The notes under the pieces were generated by a model that made no database searches, was not told the origin of the DNA, and saw only the letters and a program-made list of their open reading frames with translations. The position numbers and the translations under genes are program-made. From assembly GCA_949130495.1 (NCBI GenBank), contig OX422213.1, forward strand, positions 205,027,660 to 205,091,659: a DNA stretch of 64,000 nucleotides, in the 5' to 3' direction. The stretch is from Sambucus nigra (lineage: Eukaryota; Streptophyta; Magnoliopsida; Dipsacales; Adoxaceae). Of this stretch, positions 45,470 to 55,503 are shown one piece after another (the stretch's first letter is position 1; each line of letters opens with the position of its first letter).

Positions 45470-47557
45470 AAACTCAGTGTCCAACGTTGCCACAATATTG
45501 TAGCACCGAAATGTAGGAGGACACGAATGTGGAGCTGCGGAGATAGTGGTGGTTAGAGTAGTGGTAGAAGATGCCGAAGCCAATACTGGAGGAAGAGTGG
45601 AAGCAGAAACCAATGGAGATGGAGCTTGGGATGCTGAAAGAGCTATTGGTGCTGCTTGATAGGTCTCAACTTGGTAGCATACTCTATCGCCTTTAAAAAG
45701 GTCGGTATCTCTTTCAATCCAAGATCCCGTTGAATATAGGGTTTTAGCCCCAAAATATAGCGATTGATCCACTGATCCTCAGTCTCGGGGAGGCGAGCCC
45801 TGGTGCAAAGGAGTTGAAACTACTCTGTATACTCCACCACCGAAGACGTATCCTGTCGAAGGGACTGGATGCGATCAAAAAGGTCGCGCTCATATGTCGG
45901 TCGTATGAATGAAGCCTGAAGAGCAACCTTTAGCTCGGGCCATGCTTGGATAGTAGTTAGTCTTGCAGCTGTTTGGCAATAGAAAAGATCATTCCACCAA
46001 ACTTGGGAAAATCCCTAAAATTTGGTGGCATCAAAGAGAACACAAGAGCATCACTAAACCCACATGTAATAAAAAACCGTCTCCATAGAAGCCAACCAAT
46101 CAATCATATCATCAGTGGAGAATCATTTGTCGAGCATAGGAACGTCGATGTTTATATCCCCATGAAGACTCTGAGAAATTAATTGAAGCGCCATAGATAG
46201 AGGGTCTCCATCCTGATGATCATCAAGGTCCATGACATCACCCCATACAGGTGCGGCATAATCAGCAAGTAATGGTGACATCTGGGAAAGTGGTGGATGA
46301 GGACGATAAACGTGATGGGCGACGGGAGGTGCTGGGGGACAGCGATGATAATGGGGACACATGCCAATCAAATGGACATGCTTTCCATAATAAAATCACT
46401 GGAGGTCCCATAATGGTACAAAATGATGAGTACCGGGTGGAGGAGATGGAATCCACTCCAAAATGCTATGGTGAGTGTCCCTAGCATCGGTGGATGATGA
46501 AGAGTCGGTGTGAAAGAGAGATCATGGTGGAAAGGAGTACGATGTGAGGACGAATGAGGTAGGTGGGTGAGCACACAGGGGTCGGGAGTCACGATACCCA
46601 CCAAGGTCATAAGGTTGCCCAAGGTGGCCTAATGGAGTGGTAAGATTGTATGGGTGGAATTGGTTGGGATCAAGTGGGTGTTCGAGTGACCCGATTTGAT
46701 GGTTAATAGTTTTGATATATCCAGAAAACTCGACAAGACTGAAATAACCAAATGGCGAGGAGATCGGGTATTTCTAGGGTGTTCTGGTCCTGCAGTTTGT
46801 CCAATGGGTTCGGATGGGTGTAAAGCGAATAGGTTGAAGGTTCGAGTGATCGGGTCTGGTAAGTTAACCTTTCTGGGGGGATCAGGAAGGTTGGGCTAAT
46901 GGTCGAAATTTTTGACGGGGTCAAGAATTGTAGATTTCTTGAATAGATTGTGAATTTCAGATTGAGCTGTAAGTTTAAAGGTTTCGTGCTGGTAATAAAA
47001 TGTTGGGTAGGGGTTCTTCAATCATATTGTGTCGGGGGTTTTTGGAAAGGCCTGACCTGAAAAGGTCGGCATTTTAAGGGTTTTTTACTAACTCAAAGTC
47101 GAATTCAGACTGTTTATGTCATTGATCTGAAGATTTTTCCATCTCATCGGAGAAGGAATCGAGTCCAACTGAGGAAGGATGACTGGATTTTTCAGATTTC
47201 TTGGGTTGACCAAGACGACTGAGTTAGGGTGTGTCCAGGGGAACTCCGACCCTATCATGGTTGTTGGTTCTTCAATTTCAAGTATTTCATCGGTTGAAAT
47301 CTCTTTCCTAGGACTATGTGGGGAGAATTTCAGCGAAACATTCATGGTGGTGGGGATTTGGATTTTGGACAAGTGTTGTAAGAAGTCCTCAAATTGTTCT
47401 TGCTGTTTTCGTGCCATTCCTTCCATTTTTCAGTTGTTTTCTTCCATTCTCAAATTGTTAATTTCTTCCATTCTTTATGTTTGCCCTTTCAATTCTTGGT
47501 TGATTTCTCTTAATTCTTGAAACTCTTATACTTGTTATTTGGATTTTTTGGAGCCAT
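45470..47557 (-). pseudogene. gag: Element H gag (Ty3/gypsy), broken
   Basis: The start is MAPKNPNNKYKSF at 47557, followed by a coiled-coil-like stretch with MEGMARKQQEQFEDFLQHLS. The capsid domain, about 46200-45660, reads DDMIDWLASMETVFYYMW, WPELKVALQASFIRP, ERDLFDRIQSLRQ, EDQWINRYILGLKPYIQRDL and FLKAIEYATKL, clear gypsy gag blocks. A damaged zinc knuckle near 45510-45460 retains YCGNVGH and a downstream Cys. Stops and shifts occur throughout. A short tail with MDHTPEYLDETEELLGHAL follows and ends at the polypurine tract, so there is no room for pol. Element J lies just upstream of the start codon. Confidence 0.82.
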
Positions 47558-47564
47558 TGAAAAG

Positions 47565-49097
47565 TGAAAGAACTCGAAGGATCCCCAATTTTAAATTTTA
47601 CTCACAAGTTTTAAGAGGATGGTTCAACACAAATAAAATTTAATTTTCTTTGATAATTAAATTAAACACAAAGTGAAATTAAACTACACAAACATTTTAA
47701 TTTCAACTTAAACACAATTTAATTCAATTCAAGTTAAAGAAGAATATTATCATGTTAAAATAATTTGCACTTGAACTAAATTAATTAAACATTACCTAAA
47801 CATTAATTAGCACCAATTTAAACGAGATTGTGATTTTAAACCAATTTTATCTTTTTAAATCCTAAGCATGCATCTAGGTGTTTTTCAAGATAAAATAAAT
47901 AATCACAACCACTACGCCGTAATGTACGAGGAAAACCCACAATAGGAAAAACCTCGGACGACCCTGCCTACAAGTCCATTAAGTAAGGTATTTTTACAAA
48001 TACAAGATCAATGACTTACTTCCTTAACTTGACTCCATCCAAGCCTTGATGCGTCTTCTTAGATCAACCTCCGCCTAATCAACAACCACGAACTACACCG
48101 CAGTCTTGGAATCCACCGATCGGGCTCGATCACCACCAGCACACACAATGCCTTTCATCATGTGAGAACGCCGTAGCAAACAAACTTCTTCTCCTTTATG
48201 GGTAGAGAATGAAAACCCAAACTTCTCCTTTGTTAGGGTAGAGATGAACCCGGTGCCAAACGAACTCCAAGCTAATTATATATAAGTAAGAACTTGGATA
48301 AACAAACTATGGGTGTATAAACATGTGTTTTAAAAAGATTTTATCTAGAAAATCATAACACATAAATAGGGAACTTTTTAGAGAAAGGGATTTGCTCTCA
48401 AACTATGTTAGAAACCTTCAAAAAAGTTATGTCAAAAAGTTATTTCCAGCACATATTAATTCTGTCAAACAGATAGTGGGAAAGTGGGTAAAAATTGTCT
48501 GAAAAACTGTTCCCGCTGAAATTTCGTTCAAATGACTTTTTGATGTCATTAGAATGACCATGTTCGAACGACAAGTCAGTGACCAAGTTCTTTCGAATGA
48601 CCATGTTCGAATGACTTCGTTCTAATGACTTTTTAACAATAATTCAGAAGAAAAGTGCAAAGTCTCGTTAGAAGTTTCATTCGAACGACTTGGGAATTTC
48701 ATTCGAACGAGATTCCAGGTTCGTCCGAACAACTTTTGAGAAAATAAAAATTCGATATTTAAGACCAAAACTTTATGAAAAGTTCTAAAAATATTTTTTG
48801 AGAAAAATAAAAAGTTGTTTATAAAAAGAACAGCCAAACAAAATATTTTCCAAGCTCCTATATATATATTAATGCATTCATACCTTTTAGAACCTTGAAA
48901 ACCAACTGTTGATGAAGCGAAACATGGAACTAGAAATCGGCAATGATGAAGCTTTAAATATCTGGGATGATGCATCTTCAACTCTTCAAACGTCATAGGC
49001 TTGAATGGAACAGACATCTATCCTATAACTCAAATGATTTTGTCTGGAATTGGGACAAAACTACATATGGACTAAATTGGAAATTTGTGTCCTTATA
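47565..49097 (-). repeat. 3' LTR of element J
   Basis: 1533 bp. It contains a palindrome-rich cluster (TTCGAACGAC and variants) at 48523-48735, upstream of a TATATATAA-type box near 48275-48290 when read on the minus strand. The opposite LTR lacks about 100 bp of this cluster. Confidence 0.9.
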
Positions 49098-50955
49098 AAT
49101 CCCCCCATTTGGCTATTTCGGGACAAAAACCAAACAAAAATCCTAAGGGCGGTTAAGAACGTCTAAACCGACTCAATCCCATCCAAAAAGAAAAAAAAAT
49201 ACATAGCCTGACTTGACACATAGGATGCTTTGCCACTTTTAAATAATGCCACTAAAAGATAACCTGCACACTTAAAAACAACATTAACGCATAAGGAATA
49301 TCAACATATAAAGTGAATGAAAAATAAATACTCTCCCTTAATTAATTCTCTCATTTATTTAACATGATCAACTTAAGAAAATAGCGCTCTCAACCTAAGT
49401 TAGATCTCCCCAAATGTCAAAGGATTAGATACCACTTCTCCCCATTTTTGTTCAGGAATAGACAAAGGTTAAAGAATCATTAAATTACTCATTTCTCCCC
49501 CAGTTAAAACAAATACCAATTCTCCCCCTCAAGTCTACACAAGGGATATGAATTAAGGAGAAACAAGTTAAACATGCAATGGTGCAAAAAGTGATAAAGC
49601 AATTAAGCATATAGGCAATGATGGAATGCAACTAATCCATAATAATAATAATAGAGGTGGTTAAAAAAAGATACCACTAATAATGAATTATGATAAGCAT
49701 GGGATATCAAACCAAAATTCGTAACATGATAGATACCAATTTTGAATTAAAAGCATATATGGACTAGAAAACAAGGCAAAGACTCAAACGAATACCAAAT
49801 ATATACATACGCTAAATATATCAATAACACACACGTACATATACATAGGTATAAACACCACACACTAGTATGGCATTAATGTGTCTGAATATCATGTGGT
49901 AAACGAAAGTGTAGGGGTGTGAACTAGCAACAATTAAATTATGACCCATTCACTTAAACATGTTCAAAGAGTTCGCATTTGATTGCAAAACTTTATCACA
50001 CTTGAATATAACCTCATGTAACAATATAAAGTGAACTCAAAGAACAAACATGCACAATGCACATAGGCCTAGAATGTTAATGATTCTACAAACCAATAGA
50101 GTCATGACAAGAATAGCATAACTAGGTTACAAAGTCATTGTGTAAACCCATTGATATATCCAACCAAACTTCCATATTAATATTATTATTATTTTTTTCT
50201 TTTGAAAAACCAACTAAACAATGAAGGCCTTGGCTACTTTTTCTTTGCTATGCCATTCAAAATTTTTAGGCCAAATTTCAATGGTGGCTTTTCACGCAAA
50301 GTAATTTTGTCATTCGCAACCCGATTTCATTGATAAACAACTACACCGGATAAATATATTTTTCTAATTTTTACATTTGGGAAACGGTTCTTACATGCAC
50401 AAATCCTCCATAGTCATAACAACATGTAGATGACTAAATTGATAGGAGAATATCTCACTTACCTCAAATATACATGTGAAATTTAAATTTCAAATGATCT
50501 CGTGCATGTGTGAAACGAAGCATATAAAAATAGAAACCATTAAGCAACACAAAATCCAACTACTCCATGCAAGCATGATAAAGAACACTTTAAGGATTGA
50601 AAATCTTAACCAAAGTTCTAGCCACATGGGAATGGAATGATATAGGATTCAAACATAGGGATACGCCACATAAAATATCTAAAACTAAAATACACAAAAA
50701 AATCTTTTTGAGTTTTTCAAGTTTTTAACCAAAAGAAAATAACTCAAAAATAAACAAAAATCGTTTTGCATTTTTCATATAATACCAAAAGAGATGAGAC
50801 TAAAATACAAAGGATAAACAAGTCATAATTTTTGCAATGCATATGTGATGAAGCAAGAACTAGATAATGACAAACATACATACAACTAGCAAAAATATAT
50901 CATGAAGCACAAAAGCTAGTGTATGTAAACAAAGCTAACACATTCAACCTTTAAA
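49098..50955 (-). other. Non-coding 3' region and polypurine tract of element J
   Basis: 1.86 kb without pol sequence. On the minus strand near 50310-50255 it shares AAAGCCACCATTGAAAT and GGCCTAAAAA with the 3' regions of A and B. The polypurine tract, TGGGGGGATT on the minus strand, is at 49098-49107. Confidence 0.8.
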
Positions 50956-52851
50956 TTAAGCAAGGGAGGTGTCATATGCAAGCAAATGAGAATAAAAAAT
51001 CATATATTGTAAAGCCTCCAAATCGGATCTCCTAACCCAAACTAGTGAAGCATGACACTCTCGAGTTTTGGTGACTTTGGAGACTTTGCCCTTGGATTTC
51101 CTAGGATCCTTTCTAAGATCAAAACAAAACTTCCTAAGGTGACCCTTTTGACCGCAATGTGTGCAAGAGAAAACATGGTACGAAGTATTACCTAAGGATT
51201 GACCTTTCAAAGCGTTCCTAGAGGATTCTCTCAAAAATGTGGTTTTGGCTTTATTAGCGGAAGCATTTTGAGTATCGAAGCCAATACCACAAGTCCCATT
51301 TTTCATTTGGAAGGTTCGAAGTATTTTATCTAATTTTTTGGACCTACACTCCAAATCAAATTTGACTTGACTTGAGTCTCTCACTTTCTCTTACAACCCT
51401 AAAATACGTGACTCAAGTAAACACCTACTCTCTTCAAACTCAATAAGATCTTTCTTCATAGCCTCCATTAAACCTCTAAGGCTATCTCTCTGAATTTTAA
51501 CATACTCAAGCTTCTCACGAAGAGTTCTCTCACGCATCCTAAGGTTTTCCACTAAAGCACTCTCATTATAAACCTTGGCACGTTCTCTCAAACTAGCTTC
51601 TAACTTCAAGTTATCCCTTTTTATTTTAATAGATTCCTCATATAGCTCATGAAAGGCCACTTGAAGTTCATTCACATCAACCTCATCTTCACTTTCACTC
51701 TCTCTTTTATCTCCACTCTCACTACCATCAAAATTTTGGGATTCACAAAAAATGGCCTCGGAAGTGTCATGCAAAGAACTATCTTTATGGGAAGATTCAC
51801 TATCAATGCTCACATGATTATCCATTATAAGGTAAAGTTGCGCTCAATGGGGGATTCGGGTCCCTCTTCCTTATCACTATCACTAAAGGTGGAATTATAT
51901 GAAATATGTTGCTTTCCCGCTCTCCTTCGTTTAGTGGGACACTCTCTTGACTTATGGCCATAACCCTCACAACCATAACATCTATTCGACTCGTCCCTAT
52001 TAAGGTCTTCATTATGAGTTTTAGGGATTCTCTAGGCCTTTTTATATTTAGGCTTATCAAATTTCTTATAATCTTGCTTAAGATTTTCTTTGTTAAACTT
52101 AAGAAATTTTCTAAACTTCCTAGCAAACACAGCCATATCCTCGGAGTCGTTATCACTCTCATCATCCAAAACTTGTTTTTTTTTCCTTTTCGACTTTCAA
52201 AGCTATGCCCTTATCTTTCTTCTTTTCATCCATGGAAGAAAACATGTCAAGTTCATAGGTTTGTAAATCACCTACGAGCTCTTCATGTTTCGTTGAGGCT
52301 AAAGTGGGTAAAGAATTTAAAACGGTCACTTTTGGAATAAACCTATCGGGTAGGGACCTTAAAATTTTCTTTAAAACACGGTTGTTGGGTATCTTTTCTC
52401 CCAAATTAAAAGATGAATTAACAATGTCAGAAAGTCTAGCATGAAATTCATTAAAAGTTTCACTTTCTAACATTTTGATGGTTTCAAATTGAGTGGTGAG
52501 GTCTTGGAGTTTCGAAGCTTTAACGACACTAGTTCCCTCATGGGTGAATTGTTAAATATCCCAAGCCTCTTTAGAAATTCGTCAAAATTCATCCGGTATG
52601 ACCGCGCTAAAAAGAGCATTCAAACCACGAGAATTAAAATTAGTTAATTTAAGTTCACCCTCACTCCATCTCTCTACGGGTTTTGGAATACGCTCATTTT
52701 ATAAAAGACACATAAGTGAGAACCACCCATTAACTACAAATTGCCAAACCCTCTAATCTAGGGACTTACTTGACGATTTTATTTGCGCTTTCCAATATGT
52801 GTAATTTGAACCATAAAAAATAAGAAATTTTGTGAAAAGTGAATTTTCCAT
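50956..52851 (-). pseudogene. gag: Element J gag (two-knuckle SIRE-type), lightly broken
   Basis: The start is MENSLFTKFLIFYGSNYTYW at 52851, aligning with B's start. Early stops damage the first 120 codons. From 52473 the frame is open through FNEFHARLSDIVNSSFNLGE and KKILRSLPDRFIPKVTVLNS. Knuckle one CYGCEGYGHKSREC (about 51975-51934) keeps all four zinc ligands. The acidic and coiled-coil part is 51825-51391 (144 codons open). After one stop, 51384-50956 is open with the intact second knuckle CTHCGQKGHLRKFC. Translation then ends in non-coding sequence where B has protease. More intact than the gag of A. Confidence 0.88.
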
Positions 52852-52900
52852 TTTTAAACCAAAAAAACAAAAGGATCTTAACACAGTAATTTAGTGTTCC

Positions 52901-52912
52901 CTCTCTGATACC
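52901..52912 (-). promoter_or_regulatory. Primer-binding site of element J
   Basis: TCTCTGATACCA on the plus strand, inverse of TGGTATCAGAGA: the tRNA-Met site with a changed last base. Confidence 0.85.
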
Positions 52913-52914
52913 AC

Positions 52915-54365
52915 TTGAAAGAACTCATAGGATCCCTAATTTTAAATTTTACTCACAAGTATTAAGTGGATGGTTCAACACAAATAAAATTTAATTTTCT
53001 TTCAAAATTAAATTAAATACAAAGTGAAATTAAACTACAAAAACATTTTAATTTCAACTTAAACACAATTTTATTCAGTTCAAGTTAAACAAGAATATTA
53101 TCAAGTTAAAATAAATTTCACTTGAACTAAATTAATTAAACATTACCCAAACATTAATTACCACCAATTTAAACAAGATTGTGATTTTAAACCAATTTTA
53201 TCTTTTTAAATCCTAAGCATGCATTTAGGTGTTTTTGCAAGATAAAATAAATAATCATAACCACTACACCGCGATGTACAGGGAAAACTCACAATGGGAA
53301 AAACCTCAGACGGCCCTTCCTACAAGTCCATTAAGTACGGTATCTTTACAAATACAAGATGGGTGACTTACCTACTCAACTTGACTCCATCCAAGACTTG
53401 ATGCGTCTTCTTGTATCAACCTCCGTCTAGTCGACAACCACGGACTCCACCGCAGTCTCGAAATCCACCGATCGGGTTCGATCACCGCTAACCACACACA
53501 ATGCCTTTCCTCATGTGAGAACGCCGCAACAAAAAAACTTCATCTCCTTTATGGGTAGAGAATGAAAACCCAAACTTATCCTTTGTTGGGGTAGAGATGA
53601 ACCCGATGCCAAACAAACTCCAAGCAAATTATATATAAGTAAGAACTTGGATAAATAAACTATCGGTGTATAAACATGTGTTTTTAAAAGATTTTATCTA
53701 GAAAATAATAACACATAAAAAGGGAAACTTTTGGAGAAAGGGATTCTCTCTCAAACTATGTTAGAAACCTCCAAAAAGTTATGTCAAAAAGTTATTTCCT
53801 GCACATATTAAGTCTGTAAAAAAGATAGTGGGATAGTGGGTAAAAACTGTCAAAAAAATGTTTCCGCTGAAATGTCGTTCGAACGATAATTCAGAAGAAA
53901 AGTGAAAATTCTCGTTAGAAGTTTCGTTCGAATTACTAGGGAATTTCGTTCGAATGAGATTATAGGTTCGTTCGAATGAGATTATAGGTTCGTTCGAATG
54001 ACTTTTCAGAAAATAAAAATTCGATATTTAAGATTAAAACTTTTATGAAAAGTTATAAAAATATTTTCTGGTAAAAATAAAAAGTCGATAATAAAAAAAA
54101 CACCCAAACAAAATGTTTTCCAATCTCCTATATATATTAATGCTTTGATGCCTTTTAGAGCCTTGGAAACCAACTATTGATGATGCGAAACATGGCACTA
54201 GAAACCGGCAATGATGAAGCTTTAAATAATTGGGTCGATGCGTCTTCAACTCTTCAAACATCATAGGCTTAAACGGAACAAACATATATCCTATAAATCA
54301 AATTATTTTGTCCGGAATTGGGCCAAAACTACATATGAACTCAATTGGAAATTTGCGTCCTTACA
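52915..54365 (-). repeat. 5' LTR of element J
   Basis: 1451 bp. The palindrome cluster is reduced to about 53876-54004, where a short unit (GAGATTATAGGTTCGTTCGA) is tandemly duplicated at about 53957-54003. Confidence 0.9.
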
Positions 54366-54427
54366 AAAAGTAGTGTACGATTTGGAATATCTACACACCA
54401 ATACACTAATCGAGGGAATGACACCTC

Positions 54428-54439
54428 GCTCTGATACCA
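54428..54439 (-). promoter_or_regulatory. Primer-binding site of element H
   Basis: GCTCTGATACCA on the plus strand is the inverse of TGGTATCAGAGC (initiator tRNA-Met type), three bases from the LTR. Confidence 0.9.
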
Positions 54440-54442
54440 ATT

Positions 54443-54771
54443 TGACGTACACTACACATTAATGGCCAAAAAAATAAAACCAATACAATTTCTAGAGAGA
54501 GAAATATATAATTTCTTATATTTAAGATGGAAGTTATCCTCAAATGAGGACTACATGGGTGTTTATATGTGAAGGATTACTTGCTAATCAAGTAGTTGCC
54601 TAAAAGACTAAAAACTTAAAAAGGACAAGTATTAACAAAAGAATATCTAATTAGTCCTCAAACATGCTTGGAGGCCAATTAAAAGGATAAAAGGAGTAAA
54701 AGAACTCAAATAAAAGAATAAAAATAGAAATAAAAGGAAAATAAAGGGAAAATAACATGGGATTCCCATCA
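54443..54771 (-). repeat. 5' LTR of element H
   Basis: Plus-strand ends TGACGTACAC and TTCCCATCA, directly beside the primer site. Confidence 0.9.
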
Positions 54772-54776
54772 GATCT

Positions 54777-55498
54777 CATCTACACATATTTGAACGAAAA
54801 GTGCTCAAAGACATTTAATTGTCATAATGGTTTGACTTCCTAATTGGTAGAGTACCATAAGCGCATTAAGAATTACTTAAGGCAAGGTTAGATGTCCATA
54901 CAATATGATTAATTAGCTGAATAGCAGGCTAGAAGTACTAAAAGAATCAAACACATGCATAACAGCTGCAACAGTATTGGCATCCAATTTAGTTGTGAAA
55001 CACTGCTAACAGATGTATAAAATGTCAAAGAAAATAATTGTGACATTCCCTACATCCTAAATTAATAGCTCTACTTTCCTTATTGGGACTTTCAAAATTA
55101 AAAATTCCTTTCCTTTTCTGGATCTAGTCAACGAACCAAATTCCACGATCTTAGCCATTGATTGGGTGTATTCTTAAAAACTATTATTTTTAAATAGGGA
55201 TTATTAATTTAGGACGAGTATTACTTTGTCATTATTTAAAACAATATTGAAGCACTCAATTCATAATAAATAAAACCCCATAAAGATACAGAAAATGTTA
55301 TTTAGTAGGTTGTTGGCCTGTTGTCTATTATTTCCTTTTAAAAGCTTAGTTGTTTGTTGTATTTTCCTTACTTATACTTTGTTCTGGCTTGGTTGTACCA
55401 CGTTGCTTAAGTGTAGCTGGAAGCTACAAATAGTCTTCTTTTCCTCATTTTTCATCAGACTTTGATAATTGATTTTAATAAACAGTATTAGAAGATAT
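54777..55498. other. Gene-free DNA between elements H and E
   Basis: No supportable gene. The part from about 55020 to 55500 has an LTR-like look (GCTACAAATAGTC near 55424, then a CT-rich stretch and TTTTAATAAAC) and rejoins 61539 onward once E is removed. It may be part of an older copia LTR, but no partner copy was found. Confidence 0.45.
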
Positions 55499-55503
55499 AT
55501 TTC

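Larger units (their letters stand above)
47565..54365 (-). mobile_element. Element J: SIRE-like copia element, gag-only, inside element H
   Basis: Flanked by a perfect duplication AAAAG (47560-47564 and 54366-54370). On the minus strand the LTRs start TGTAAGGACG (5' LTR) and TATAAGGACA (3' LTR, TG mutated), like A and B, and end GAGTTCTTTCA. Order from right: 5' LTR (54365-52915), primer site, two-knuckle gag, non-coding 3' region, polypurine tract, 3' LTR (49097-47565). No pol domain in the 3.8-kb interior. Same gag and 3' region family as A and B. Confidence 0.92.
45010..54771 (-). mobile_element. Element H: short-LTR Ty3/gypsy element, gag-only, containing element J
   Basis: Flanked by a perfect duplication GATCT (45005-45009 and 54772-54776). 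LTRs are 290 and 329 bp. The minus-strand primer site is at 54439-54428, and the polypurine tract abuts the left LTR. Without J the interior is about 2.3 kb: leader, gag and a short tail straight into the polypurine tract. No protease, RT or integrase is present. LTR divergence is considerable, so it is older than J. Confidence 0.92.
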
